Source: Chelonoidis abingdonii (lineage: Eukaryota; Chordata; Testudines; Testudinidae). Taken from it: 64,000 bases of DNA. The stretch's first letter is position 1. Every line of letters starts with the position of its first letter. The position numbers and the translations under genes were made by a program. Below, piece after piece: positions 11,330 through 21,289 of this stretch. The notes under the pieces were generated by a model. That model did not search any database. It was not told where the DNA came from and saw nothing but the letters and a program-made list of their open reading frames with translations. The stretch is from positions 19,388,117 through 19,452,116 of the forward strand of contig NC_133770.1 of assembly GCF_003597395.2 (NCBI RefSeq), given 5' to 3'.

Positions 11330-11454
11330 TCCGGGTCGTCGCCTGACCCTTTGAGGGGTGGGATTTCCGCCCAGCGGTTCCGCCCTGGGAGATGATTGAC
11401 GAGGCTCAACCCTCCCTGTGGAGGAGGGGAGCCACACCGCCTCACTACATCAGG

Positions 11455-12808
11455 GTACTTGGGCACTTTGTGGGAAAGCAGCCCCATATACTTTCTCCCA
11501 CCGATGTCAGTGAGAGCAGAATCTGGCCCAGACTGCCAATATCTGTGGAACAACCTGTTTGTATTAATGATGCTCAGGATCTCAGCACTCAGGAGTGTGC
11601 ATTCCATGCTGCCTGACCACAGTTCGAAAATGGTGCTAGCTTCAAGAAAAAGAAGAATTATGGAATGCCAGGAAATGAATCATGGGAGCTGTTTAGTTTG
11701 ACCCCAAATCTCAGAACTGCATTCGGTTCTGTTAGGCATCTCACACTGCATCATGAGAAAAATCCCAGTATGCATAGAGCCCAGTGTCAGAACATTGCAC
11801 TATGGGATATTTGCCCAGAGTGCTTTGAGGTAGTTTTGAAAAAGTCCAAGGCTATGTGGACACAACAGTTCACAAGGGAATTCGCTTAAGCCAGCATAAA
11901 CAAAGCATGTGGATGCACTCTTTCATTATAGTTATTCCATATTAGTTATACAGGGGGAAAAAAATTCAAGCAAACTTCTTTGTGTAAACAAGGCCTTGGA
12001 CACTCTGTAAAACCCAGCCTGAAGGAATGAAATTTTATTAAAGATATTAAAAGAACATATTGCCCTTCAGTTGGAGTGGTCTGTGTTTGTTTGAAATGTT
12101 ACATGAACATCTCTTATGATTTTGGATTCTATAGGCTCAAACATGTAAACAGCTGAAAACTTAAGAAATCCCAAAACAAGGAGTGGCCCCCTGAGCATCA
12201 GGCTTGCCAAAATTAGTTTTCTTTACTGTAATTTGCCTCACTTCTTCCTCATCCCCCTGTCCATTGCCACGCTCTGTTACAGCAGACACACATCTAGTTC
12301 TCTTGGCTTAAATTCATCAAACTCTTTGGTTCAGTGACTGTTCTGAATAAATGATTCCATTGAGTTTTGTGTGAATTTTGTTTTTATTCATGTACTCCTA
12401 ATTAGAGATCTGCTCTGCTTTGATCGTACACGTGACAAAGTTACATCCTCATACACCATCTGTTTGCTACCACAGTGAGAGATTTCCTGTATACATGAGT
12501 GCGAAGACATAAATACTACATGGATTACTCCAAGGGTTGCTTCTTTTATGACATCCTTAGGAAGTAAATCAATAATCACTGCTTTAGAGAGTTTACAGTC
12601 CTGAGCCTGCAATTGACTCCGTGTGGCTGGACCCTTGTGCCCGTGCAGAGCCCTGTTTGACTTCCTTGGAGCTCCACACAGCAAATTGTGCAGACACCAC
12701 TTCAAGATCAGAGCATAAGACCTCACATTATTAATATCTATATTGCAGTACAGCTAAATACCACAACCAGGTTGGGCCTGTAGTGTAGGCTCTAGTACAA
12801 ATATATGG
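11455..12808. other. No gene recognised
   Basis: Frames here do not resemble known proteins. Text near 11880-12000 ('gtgtaaacaaggccttgg') resembles the end of a Harbinger-type MITE, but I could not find a matching partner end. Confidence 0.35.
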
Positions 12809-13173
12809 CAAGTGACTAGGACCGGCACTAGGGGTTTTAGTGCCCTAGTCGCATGGCAATTTCGCCGCCCCGTGTGCTGCTCCCGTGGCTCCGGTGGAGC
12901 TGCTGCAGTCGTGCCTGCTCCCGGTCAGCTGCTCCCGCAGCTCTGGTGGGTCTGCCGCAGTCGTGCCTGTGGGTGGTCCACCGGAGCCGCACAAGCAGCC
13001 GACCGTCTGCCTGCAGGCACGACTGCGGCAGCTCCACCGGAGCCGCGGACCAGCGGACCCTCCGCAGGCACAACTACGGCAGCTCCACTGGAGCCACCTG
13101 CCGCCGCCTCTGGCAAAAGGCCGCCCACCAATAATCCTGGTGCCTAAATGGAAGCGCCGGCTCTGCAAGTGAC
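12809..13173. mobile_element. hAT-type non-autonomous transposon with 8-bp TSD
   Basis: The element body 12817-13165 is bounded by perfect 8-bp duplications CAAGTGAC (12809-12816 and 13166-13173), the size used by hAT transposases. The termini are inverted: TAGGACCGGC at the left and GCCGGCTCTG at the right, variants of CAGGGCCGGC. The interior is GC-rich (unlike its AT-rich surroundings) and contains repeated 'ctgcagtcgtgcctg'-type blocks in both orientations, including 12906-12920 and 13010-13030. No transposase is encoded, so it would depend on an autonomous hAT. The overlapping open frames on both strands are by-products of the GC-rich repeats. Confidence 0.85.
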
Positions 13174-14526
13174 AGTTCCTGCCCCAAAGATTTATTATCT
13201 GAAAGACAAGATGGGATAGGGGGGTAATACAAATAAACAGGCAGAGTGGAGTGGAGGAAGATTGTGCACATCCTATTAGTATGTATTTGTTACCCTTATG
13301 AGCACCAGGATAATAAATACTAATGACAGATGCGTAGTACTTCTAACCCAGTGGAGCAGTTAAAATTAAAGTGCTATTTGTCTTCAGTAACTTCAACAAG
13401 AAACTTATATTTTTATCATCAGGAATTAGCTCCAGTGGGACAAACTTGGTATATTGGGGACACCTGTTATCGCCTGCATTGTTATGATTTTCTATGCCTG
13501 TTGATGCTTCTGAGTTCCATTGCTTGCAAATGAGACAATGGATTTCCAGATAATACGTGTCACCATTTAGCTTAAGTTTTCACAATCTGTTAATAATACA
13601 CATGGTTCAACTTCTGAACTAATTTACTTACTTATTAAAGATGAAACCAAAGAAGCATTGTGTGCCCTTCCTCACCCACCACTGTTGGCTTCCTTCCCAT
13701 TTCTAGTTACATAAACATATTAATTGTACATTCTCTAATGAATAAATTATAAGATGTTATCACAGTTGTGGCTTTTTCAAGCCTTTACCTCACAGGTTGT
13801 ACATCATATTTATGGCCAAATCCTGCATGCTCTACTCATGCGAGTAGTCCCCTTAACTTCACTGTGGTGACTTCTGTGGTTAAAAAGTACTTAAATATGG
13901 GTGGCAGGATTGGGTCCATATTTTTAGTGGCGTTCAGACAGACCATTTTACTTCAACCTCCACCCAATATCTGCGGACAGAAAATGTTAAGTTACCCATG
14001 AAAGACAGGACAACAGATCCTATTCTGTTTTAATTTGGATCTTACATATAGAAAATAAAGACTACTGGAGCTTTAAAGTACCATCTGTCCTCCAGGAAGG
14101 AAATGTCTGTATTTTCTTAGAGAAACTCAAGATTAGCCATACTGTAAATTCAGCAATCCACTGCAGGACAAGCAAAGGATTTTAAAAAAAGACTTGGTCC
14201 CTTTTTGGCTTCCATCTGATGTATAATGTAGACATGAAAGGTTGGTTGACTTATTTTCTTTGTACATAGATACATTTATAGAATCATTTTCTGCTTGTTT
14301 TTTTAGCTTACAGATATCAGGAATTCCATGGTTTTGTTGGAGCCATGAAGGCGGTCTCAGAGGTGCTTATTATGAGCTCTCACACTTTAATTGAAAGGAT
14401 CCAGACTCTTTGCTCTCTAACAAAGGCTTCCTGTCCTGAAAATGTTAGTCACTGAAGGGCATTTTTATAAATATGATAAACTCAAAATAAAATAATAAGT
14501 TTCACTTGTTCTCTGCTCATCAAGGT
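13174..14526. other. No gene recognised; one palindromic miniature repeat
   Basis: About 13810-13917 is bounded by 'ggccaaatcctgca' and 'ggcaggattgggtcc', an inverted pair, suggesting a MITE of about 105 bp. The remainder is AT-rich and unassigned. Confidence 0.4.
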
Positions 14527-14722
14527 CACCATAAAATCTTAGGGTTCGAAGTGACCTCAGGAGGTCATTTAGTCCAAACCCCTGCTCAGTTGAGTAGGAC
14601 TAATCCCCCCAGATAGATTTTTGCCCTAGATACCTAAATGCCCCACTCAAGGATTGAATACACAACCCTGTGTTTAGCAGGCTAATCCTCAAACCACTGA
14701 GCTATCCCTCCTCCCATGCATC
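14527..14722 (-). repeat. tRNA-derived turtle SINE, near full length
   Basis: On the minus strand it runs GGGAGGAGGGATAGCTCAGTGG (A box), then the B-box region around 14655, 'ctagggcaaaaatc' and a CR1/LINE-like tail 'tgacctcctgaggtca'. The tRNA-like head lies at 14660-14722 and the tail at 14527-14600. It is the same family as 60385-60570 and 4698-4815 and is transcribed by pol III in its active form. Diverged, with a B-box mutation. Confidence 0.85.
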
Positions 14723-15180
14723 AGAGAAACCTGAATTTCTAATTTTAAAAAAACCAAGCAGGCAAGAGGAAAACAAAGCTACTCACCTTTTCAGGCCTTT
14801 TTCATACATAAAGAAGCATTAAAAAAAGTTGAAACTCCAATTTAATTTTCCTTCAGTAGGTCACAAGTAAGACTGCAGAACTGCATGTGTCTATATTATA
14901 CTTGCACCGAAGGCTTTCTGTTTATATTAGATCTAAATAAGGAGCTCCCAGTTCATATATACTAACCAGAACTACTTTGTGCTTTGTGTATTTTCCATCT
15001 CACAAGGTATGTGATTTTTTAAACCTTGTCTTCAATACTTTCCTGTTTCTTCTGGATGTTTTGGACATTATTTCAAGTATTTTTAACATATTTATTAAAT
15101 TTTTAGTATGTTTGCCCCAGTTTAAGGACCTTTTAACAAGCTACCAGCCGTGGTTTGAATTCAGAGAGTGAGGTTGTTAA
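14723..15180. other. No gene recognised
   Basis: AT-rich flank left of the Gypsy element. A short hydrophobic frame (14977-15171) is considered chance. Confidence 0.4.
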
Positions 15181-15184
15181 TATG
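15181..15184. repeat. Target-site duplication (left) of Gypsy element
   Basis: TATG directly before the 5' LTR; TATG also follows the 3' LTR at 20913-20916. A four-base duplication fits Ty3/Gypsy integration. Confidence 0.7.
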
Positions 15185-15835
15185 TGTGATGGGGCAAGGC
15201 CAGATGGCTACAGTAAAGTACTGAGCAACAGGTATGTTAGCCCCAGGCTAAACAAATCCCTAGTACCCTGGTAACCAAATGGCAGTTGCTCCAGGTTAAT
15301 CAAGGCACCTGGAGCCAATTAAGATCTTTCTAGAAGGCAGTAGAGATAGCTACTTTATTAGAAAAAAACCTGCAGCCAATCAAGGCAGGCTAATCAGGGA
15401 CCTGGCTTTAAAAAGGAGCTCAATCCAGTCAGGCAGGGGAGCCAGAGAGAAGGAGTGTGTGTGAGGAGCTGGGAGAAGAAGCTGAGAGTGAGAGAGTATA
15501 CTGCTGGATGTTGAGGAGGACAAGCATTGTCACGACACCTGGAGAAGGTCCTTGGTGAGGATAAAGAAGGTATTTGGAGAGGCCATGGGAAGTAGCCAGG
15601 GAGTTGTAGCTGTCCTACAACTGTTACAGGAGGCACTATAGACAGCTGCAATCCACAGGGCCCTGGGCTGGAACCCGGAGTAGAGGGCGGGCCTGGGTTC
15701 CCCCAAACCTCCCACTCCTGATCAGACACAGAAGAGCTGACTCAGACTGTGCGTTCCACAAGAAGGGAAGATCACTGAGATGAAAAAATCCGCCAATAGC
15801 GCAGGACCCACAAGGGGAGGAGGAACTTTGTCACA
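15185..15835 (+). repeat. 5' LTR of Gmr1-like Gypsy
   Basis: About 651 bp, TGTGATGGGG...TTTGTCACA, with terminal TG/CA. It is nearly collinear with the 3' LTR (20267-20912) and, in reverse, with the solo LTR at 44798-45446. Differences from the 3' LTR are largely one-base insertions or deletions. Confidence 0.9.
15374..15416 (+). promoter_or_regulatory. CCAAT and TATA-like boxes in the 5' LTR
   Basis: CCAAT at 15376-15380 and TTTAAAAAGG at 15407-15416, spaced about 30 bases, plausibly the U3 promoter. The same arrangement is seen in the 3' LTR (20450-20490) and in the solo LTR on the minus strand. Confidence 0.55.
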
Positions 15836-15837
15836 AC

Positions 15838-15852
15838 TGGTGTCGGGGTGGA
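15838..15852 (+). other. Primer-binding site
   Basis: TGGTGTCGGGGTGG begins two bases after the CA end of the 5' LTR. The TGG start matches the CCA end of a priming tRNA. I cannot name the tRNA. Confidence 0.55.
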
Positions 15853-15934
15853 TATTTGGTGTGCACAGCGCGGCGAAAAACAAGGAGGGGACTTAAAAAA
15901 AAAAAGGAGAGGTTATTTTTTTTTATTCACCACA

Positions 15935-16900
15935 ATGGATGACATAGTGCGGGCATTGATACAAGCCACAGCAGCGCAGCAGGACGGCTACCCGTGTCAA
16001 GGCAGCCGCCAACAGGAGGCAGTGCGGCTGCAGCAAGAAACTAATCGCCTGCTGATGACCAGGCTTCTCAAGACCGAGCTATGTTGCGGGACTGGTAAAC
16101 CAGTAAAGACCTTACAGAGCTGAACTGTGGCCATGATGACGCGGCTCATACGGGCCAGCCACTGGCTGCAGAAATACGCGGGAGGATGATGTAGAGGCAT
16201 ACATTCTGGTCTTTGAGAGGACAGCCCTACGGGAGGCCTGGCCTAGAGTTCAGTGGTCTGGCATCCCGTGCCCCATTCCTGTGTGGGGAGGCCCAGAAGG
16301 CCTACCATGATCTGCCTGAAGAGGCTGCAGCAGACTACCCCCAGCTGAAAGCAGAGATCCTGGCCAGATTGGGGTAACAACTGCAGTGCGGGCCAGCGGT
16401 ATCACAAGTGAGGTACCAGGAAGACAAACCCCGCGTCCCAACTGTATGACTATCCATCTTGCACGAAAGTGGTCGCAAACAGAGTCCCGGAGTCCGGAAG
16501 AGATACTAGAGGTTCTGTCATCGACCGTAAACATGAGGGCACTGCCACCAGATCTCCGCAAATGGGTAGGTCAGAACGATCCTCACACGATAGATGAGAT
16601 GATCACGCTGGTAGAAGACGCATGACGCCAGGGAATTGACCCGACTATCCAAGGAAAGCCCTTTCGTAGCAAACACCCAACCCAGCCCTGGAAGGTGGGA
16701 CATCCAAACCCCTGGAGAGTCCTAGGTGGAGAAAGAGGGGGCCGAAAACCAGCGGAGACCCCAGAAGAAGGATTGGCTGAGTGGGGAACCCTGAAACTAA
16801 ACCCCCTAACCCACATGATAGGGAATGATTAGAACATTATAGATGTTAAGCATGTGGGGAGTGGGGACACATAGCAGCACAATGTCCAGCACCGAGGAGC
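15935..16900 (+). pseudogene. Gag of Gmr1-like element, with SCAN-like capsid region and zinc knuckle
   Basis: Structural protein that would form the particle and bind element RNA. The start is taken at ATG 15935 (MDDIVRALIQATAAQQ), the first ATG after the A-rich leader. The frame is open to about 16123, then broken. The middle region has [20 protein letters not shown] (about 16285-16345) and, at 16520-16622, ALPPDLRKWVGQNDPHTIDE followed by a VED triplet. This closely resembles the SCAN domain of vertebrate zinc-finger proteins, which is held to derive from Gmr1-like gag. A degenerate CCHC knuckle (C..C...GHIAAQC) lies near 16848-16885. At least three frame changes separate the parts. Confidence 0.75.
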
Positions 16901-16989
16901 TGATGCAATGCAACTTGGGGATTGGCAAGTCCCATGCTCCCTTATCCACCTTGCGGGTATCGCATTAGCCCCAATAACTACACCAGGCG

Positions 16990-17110
16990 GTAAAGATAAA
17001 TGGAGTGGAGACTACAGCACTTGTGGACTCGGGGAGTGCTATCACGCTTATATCAGGTAAGCTGGTAAAAAGTAGCCAGCTGCTACAAGCAAACGCATAG
17101 CAGTGACATG
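16990..17110 (+). pseudogene. Retroelement aspartic protease remnant
   Basis: The active-site motif VDSGSAITLIS is at about 17023-17055, with the DSG triad at 17026-17034 intact. This fits a retropepsin that cleaves the gag-pol polyprotein. It follows the gag zinc knuckle directly, as in other Gypsy elements. The second protease motif (a glycine-rich flap and the ILG-like strand) is not clearly readable, and the frame breaks downstream. Between 17110 and 17700 the linker to integrase is poorly conserved, with acidic, proline-rich pieces. Confidence 0.7.
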
Positions 17111-17699
17111 CGTGCACAGGGCGTGAGTCATTACCCCACATCCAGTGGAGATAGAGGTTCAGGGGCACCCATTGAGGGTGACAGTGGCGTAGTTCCTAAA
17201 CTCCATATCCTTATGTCATGGGAGGACTATCCAGAGTTTGATATTTACTCCCCCCAGAGGGCTGGAGGGAGATGGGGACCCTGTTGGCAGCGCTCATCAT
17301 TGGGGAATGTCAACCCCCAATGTTCTCAGCGTTTCTCAGATCTATTTCTCAGCCCCCAAAAGACCTGGAAGAAAAAAGGAAAGGAAGGCTTGGGAACCTG
17401 GATCCTGACCAGGCAGAAGACAGTGCAGTAGCAGAGTGACACGAGCAGCCATCAGAGGAACTACCAACACGGAAGGTGAGCCAGAGGCTGCGCCCCAGCC
17501 ATGACAGTGATGAGCCATTGGAAGAAACAGAAGCTGGCCCTGGGAGCTCAGGCAAGGTTAGTCCTGGGAGAGGAGATTTTGGGAGGGACAGGCAGAGGAC
17601 CCTAGATATGATATACGTCATGAAAGAGGTGGCTGAGATAGATGGGACACCAGTGGAGGGAAGGTCCGAGTCCGGACCCTACTTTATAGGAGAAAGATC

Positions 17700-18520
17700 T
17701 CCTGTACCATGTGGTGCAAATGCAGGAGCAGGAGATACATCAACTTCGATGCCACAAAAACATCAAAAAGCATATTGAGCCTCGCCCACAGTCACCTGTT
17801 TGGAGTACACTTAGGGTTAGAGAAACCCAGGCCAGGATCCTGCGGGAGGTTCTTCTGCCAGGAGTACATGAAGATGTCAGGCGATACTGCACCTCTTGTC
17901 CAGAGTGTCAGCTACATAGCCCTCGCCCACACTGTGCGGGCCCCTTTGATACCTCTTCCATAATAGAGTACCTTTGAACGCATAGCCATGGATCTGATTG
18001 GGCCTGGAATGAAGACAGCTCGGGTCCCCAACATGTTTGGTTTCGTACTAGACTATGCAACCGGTACCCAGCAACCGTTCCCTACGCAACACAGCTTCCA
18101 AGACAATAGCTAAGGAGCTACTACAGATCTTTCCTGGTTGGGCTACCAAGGAGATACTGGACTGATCAAGGGACACCTTTCGTGTCAAGTTGATGAAAGA
18201 TCTCTGTTCATTGCTCCATGTACAAGCGCCTACGGACCTCTGTATACCACCCACAAACAGACGGCCTTGGGGAAAGGTTCATAGGACCCTCAAGGCATGA
18301 TCAGGAAAGTGGTGAGCCGGGATGGGAAAGACTGGATACCCTTTGCCTACCTCATGTTTGCCATCCGGGAAGTCCACGGCTCCACAGGTTTCTCTCCATT
18401 TGAACTACTATATGGGCGCCATCCCGGGCATTACTCGAATATAGCCAGAGAAACTGGGAAGAGGAGCCAAATCCCGGAAGGACATAGTGAGCATGTACAC
18501 AGATGAGGGACGGATAGCTC
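17700..18520 (+). pseudogene. Integrase remnant lying upstream of RT
   Basis: The enzyme would insert element DNA into the genome. An HHCC zinc-binding head is visible: AHSHLFGVHLGLEK in one frame (about 17780-17820), then CTSCPECQLHSPRPH in another (about 17889-17933). The catalytic core follows: MDLIGP (D at 17991), TDQGTPF (D at 18164) and HPQTDGLGERF (E at 18272). The last two are 36 codons apart, matching DD35E. Downstream FSPFELLYGRHP (about 18390-18425) is typical of Gypsy integrases. All three catalytic residues survive, but one-base losses shift the frame several times. Its position 5' of the RT is the key oddity. Confidence 0.85.
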
Positions 18521-19090
18521 GAGTTACACCCATTGTACGGGAACACTTGGAGAAAGCACAGGAGCCCAGCGAACCATTAATAACCACCAAGCAAAGCTTC
18601 GACGGTTCCAACCAGGGGATCGAGTAATGGTCCTGCTCCCACAGCTGAAAGCAAGCTGTGTTGCCAGTGGCAGGGACCCTACCAAGTGATTGAAGCCATG
18701 GGAGAGGTAACTATTTAAGGTGCGGCAGCCAGGTGGCAGGAACACTCGAGCAATTACCACATCCAATCTTCTAAAACTTGGCATGATCGAGAGGCATGCT
18801 TAGTCAACCAGGAGACCTTCCCAGAGGATAACTTACACGACAAGTGAGGATATACACCCGACTTGACGCAATCAAAAGGTGAGGCAGCGACATGATACAT
18901 CGCAATCGAGATGCGTTTCTACAAACCGGGCGACGACTGAGACTATATCATAAGCCGCACGATCCCCCGGAGCCAAGTGTAACACTGAGACCCACTACCG
19001 AATTCAGCAGCCAAAGAGAGAGAATCAGGCTGAAGTAAAAGAAATGTTAGAATTAGGCATTATTGAGAAGTCCTACAGTCAAATGTACAG
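18520..19090 (+). other. Linker between integrase and RT of the Gypsy element
   Basis: Contains text resembling the integrase C-terminal region (GDRVMVLLPQLKA near 18616-18650) and an RT N-terminal lead-in. Frames are broken. Confidence 0.55.
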
Positions 19091-19600
19091 TCATGTTCTA
19101 GTTGCCTAACCTGATGGCACCATGAGATTCTGTAATGACTTTTCGCCGACGAATTGACAGGTATCCCCAGTTCGATGCATACCCCATACCACACATCGAC
19201 GAAACTGGTTGGCGGACTGGTAGTGCCCGATTTTGACTACATTGGATCTGACAAAAGGGTATTGGCCGATTCTCCTAACCAAGAAAGCTAAAGAAAAGAC
19301 AGCGTTCTCCCACCCCGGACGGCTATTGCCAGTACACAGTCCTCCCTTTTGGGCTACATGGGGCCCAGTACCTCCAGCACCTCATGGATTCAAGCCTGCT
19401 GGCGCCCCCATACTAGTTATGGAGCCGCCATTACCTAACTGATGTCTCATCCATAGTCCAACTGGGACCCACTTGGAGAACTTGAGGCCGTACATACGCA
19501 CCTCTAAGGCGGGTGGCCTCACCGCTAGATCCAGCTAATGCACCATCGGACTAGCAGAGGCTAAGTATCCTGGGATATATTGTTAGAAGGGATATAGTGA
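19090..19600 (+). pseudogene. Gypsy reverse transcriptase remnant
   Basis: Would copy element RNA into DNA. Readable motifs: MRFCND (19121-19140), YPQFDAYPIPHID (19160-19200), TLDLTKGYWPILL (19235-19275; the D of motif A is intact) and KTAFSHPGRL (19295-19325). The catalytic YxDD box reads YLTD at 19432-19443, so the first aspartate is changed to threonine, which should abolish activity. The primer-grip segment after it is frameshifted. It is placed 3' of the integrase and 5' of RNase H. Class assignment to Ty3/Gypsy rests on the LDL.KGYWQI-type motif. Confidence 0.85.
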
Positions 19601-19819
19601 AGACCAAACTAAAAGCTTAGAGGCGATTCAAACTGCCCCGGCCTCCGAAAGAAGCAGGTCCGTTGCGTCCTGGGTGTGTAGGCTAACCGACGTTTACTTC
19701 CCCACTTCGCCAGTAGGGGCAAGTCCTCTAAACGGAATGGTGAAGGCCGAGGTCCAGACATGGTGAAGTGGCCGACGCAGCGGAGTGGGCATCATAGACG
19801 CTATCGGACGGGCTCTCTG

Positions 19820-20140
19820 TAGTGAACCCACTTCATAGCCCCGGACTTTACTAAGGAATTTATTTTGCAAACAGATGCTTCCGAGGTGGGGTTGGGTGCA
19901 GTTCTGTCGCAATAGCTTGGGAAGAAACACCCCGATCCTCTACCTGAGCAGAAAGCTGCTCCCAAGAGACGAACGTATGCAGTAGTCGAAAGAAATGCCT
20001 TGCTGTCAAATGGACCATTGAGACGCATGTGTATTACGCTTCTTAGGCCGGCAATTCACTATTGTGACTGACCAGTGCAACCCTTTCGTGGATGCCAGAG
20101 AAATAGGAAAGAATGCGGGTCACCAGGTTTTCGTCCCCCA
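19820..20140 (+). pseudogene. Gypsy RNase H remnant
   Basis: The RNase H domain would degrade the RNA strand of the hybrid. PDFTKEFILQTDASEVGLGA is encoded across 19843-19902, with the catalytic aspartate at 19874-19876 in QTDAS. A degenerate segment with the FTIVTDH-like motif (here reading 'cactattgtgactgacca') follows at about 20056-20074. It is the last domain before the polypurine tract. Frameshifts and a CAA-to-TAG stop after VLSQ break it. Confidence 0.8.
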
Positions 20141-20250
20141 GACCATTCCAGTTCCGCATACGGCACGGGGCTGGTGCCAAGCCACAGCAGACGCTGATGG
20201 TCTTCAAAGCACACTGCTGGCATCCCAAGTTGCCAACACTAGTGGTGTTG

Positions 20251-20264
20251 AGCAGAGGGGGGGA
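20251..20264 (+). other. Polypurine tract
   Basis: AGCAGAGGGGGGGA lies immediately upstream of the 3' LTR, the expected primer site for plus-strand synthesis. Confidence 0.7.
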
Positions 20265-20266
20265 TA

Positions 20267-20912
20267 TCGTATGGGGTGGGCCAGATGGCTACAGTAAGTA
20301 CTGAGAAATAGGTATGTAGCCCCAGGCTAAACCAAATCCCTAGTACCTGGTAACCAAATGGCAGTTCCAGGTTATCAAGGCACCTGGAGCAATTAAGATC
20401 TTTCTAGAAGGCAGTAGAGATGCTACTTTAATTAGAACACTGCAGCCAATCAAGGCAGGCTAATCAGGGCACCTGGCTTTAAAAAGGAGCTCACTCCAGT
20501 CAGGCAAAGGAGGAGCCAGAGGAGAAGCAGGTGTATGAGGAGCTGGGAGCAAGAAGCTGAGAGTGAGAGAGTATACTGCTGAGGATTGAGGAGGACAAGC
20601 ATGTCAGACACCTGGAGGAAGGTCCTGTGGTGAGGATAAAGAAGGTATTTGGAGGAGGCCATGGAAGTAGCCCAGGGAGTTGGGTGTCCTGCAGCTGTTA
20701 CAGGAGGCACTATAGACAGCTGCAATCCACAGGGCCCTGGGCTGGAACCGCGGAGTAGAGGAGCGCTGGGTTCCCCAAACCTCCCAACTCCTGATCAGAC
20801 ACAGGAGGAGCTGACTCAGACTGTGGGTTCCACAAGAAGGGAAGATCACTGAGGTGAACAAATCCGCCAATAAGCGCAGGACCCACCAAGGTGGAGGAGG
20901 AACTTTGTCACA
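20267..20912 (+). repeat. 3' LTR of Gmr1-like Gypsy
   Basis: About 646 bp, collinear with the 5' LTR. The terminus is mutated at the left (TCGTATGGGG versus TGTGATGGGG) and intact at the right (TTTGTCACA). It is followed by TATG, the right target duplication. Confidence 0.9.
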
Positions 20913-20916
20913 TATG

Positions 20917-21279
20917 GTAGTGTGAGTGTCCTTCACTGAGACAGGAGGTGTTGGCCACAGGGCACTAGTTGAACAGGCAGTGGAGAAGGGGTTGAGATTA
21001 GGTGCAAGTGTGAGTGTTGGTTTGCATGTCCTGGTGTTCATAATTTATTTGGAGACTATTTTTTCCCCCAGCACATTTCAGACTAGAGAGTTTAATTCTT
21101 TTCTCTGCAGTGATGCTCTCATTTGTAACTAACTGCTGGCATTTCATTCTCTCCTTCTGCAAAATGGTTACGGCTGCTTATCCCATAGGCTATTTTTTAC
21201 CTTTGGTTTCAATTGTGGTGTTGTCTCTTAATGGAGCAATTCAGAAATATGAAGTACTTAATCTTAACCTGGTTCATCA
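20917..21279. other. No gene recognised
   Basis: Spacer between the Gypsy element and the Penelope-like element; apparently unique sequence. Confidence 0.4.
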
Positions 21280-21289
21280 GGTGCAAACA

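Larger units (their letters stand above)
11045..11437 (-). other. Open frame across the LTR-like element, with 12-residue repeats
   Basis: A 130-codon minus-strand frame spans most of the 5' part of the 10117-11449 element. It is proline- and arginine-rich and contains three copies of a 12-residue unit beginning ELPELP (ELPELPRAHYDE, ELPELPCSRCDE, ELPELPHPCYGP). I do not recognise a domain. The start codon lies upstream of the TATA-like site, so the full frame is unlikely to be translated as drawn; a start after about 11300 would be more plausible. It could be a leader or gag-like peptide or simply an open frame in GC-rich DNA. No function assigned. Confidence 0.3.
10117..11449 (-). mobile_element. 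Candidate solo LTR or TRIM-like LTR element with internal minisatellites
   Basis: The ends are TG (10117) and CA (11449) with a perfect 5-bp duplication TCAGG outside, the signature of an integrase-mobilised LTR element. On the minus strand it starts TGTAGTGAGGCGG. A TATA-like GGATAAAAG follows about 120 bases in (plus 11320-11329), and there is a splice-donor-like CAG/GTAGGA near 11010. The interior is GC-rich and holds a 36-bp and a roughly 92-bp tandem array. A 40-base segment (ctcaaccctccctgtggagg...) occurs near both ends in the same orientation (10138-10170 and 11404-11439). It could therefore be a long solo LTR or a small element with short terminal repeats. No RT or integrase is seen. 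The family name is not known to me. Confidence 0.65.
15185..20912 (+). mobile_element. Ty3/Gypsy LTR retrotransposon, Gmr1-like (integrase before RT), inactive
   Basis: A complete provirus-like structure of about 5.7 kb: LTR (15185-15835), primer-binding site, gag with SCAN-like and zinc-knuckle regions, aspartic protease, integrase, reverse transcriptase, RNase H, polypurine tract and LTR (20267-20912), inside a TATG duplication. The pol order PR-INT-RT-RH differs from standard Ty3/Gypsy (PR-RT-RH-INT). It is the order described for Gmr1-type elements of deuterostomes, and the RT and integrase motifs are Gypsy-like, not Copia-like. Every domain is interrupted by stops or frameshifts, so the copy is dead. 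A solo LTR of the same family is at 44798-45446. Confidence 0.85.

Noticed and set aside
12837..13172. Five overlapping frames on both strands
   Set aside because: Produced by GC-rich repeats of the hAT-type element at 12817-13165; no frame is favoured.
15185..20912. Ty1/Copia element, because integrase precedes RT
   Set aside because: RT (LDLTKGYW), integrase (HPQTDG.GERF) and the SCAN-like gag are Gypsy-type; only the order is Copia-like.
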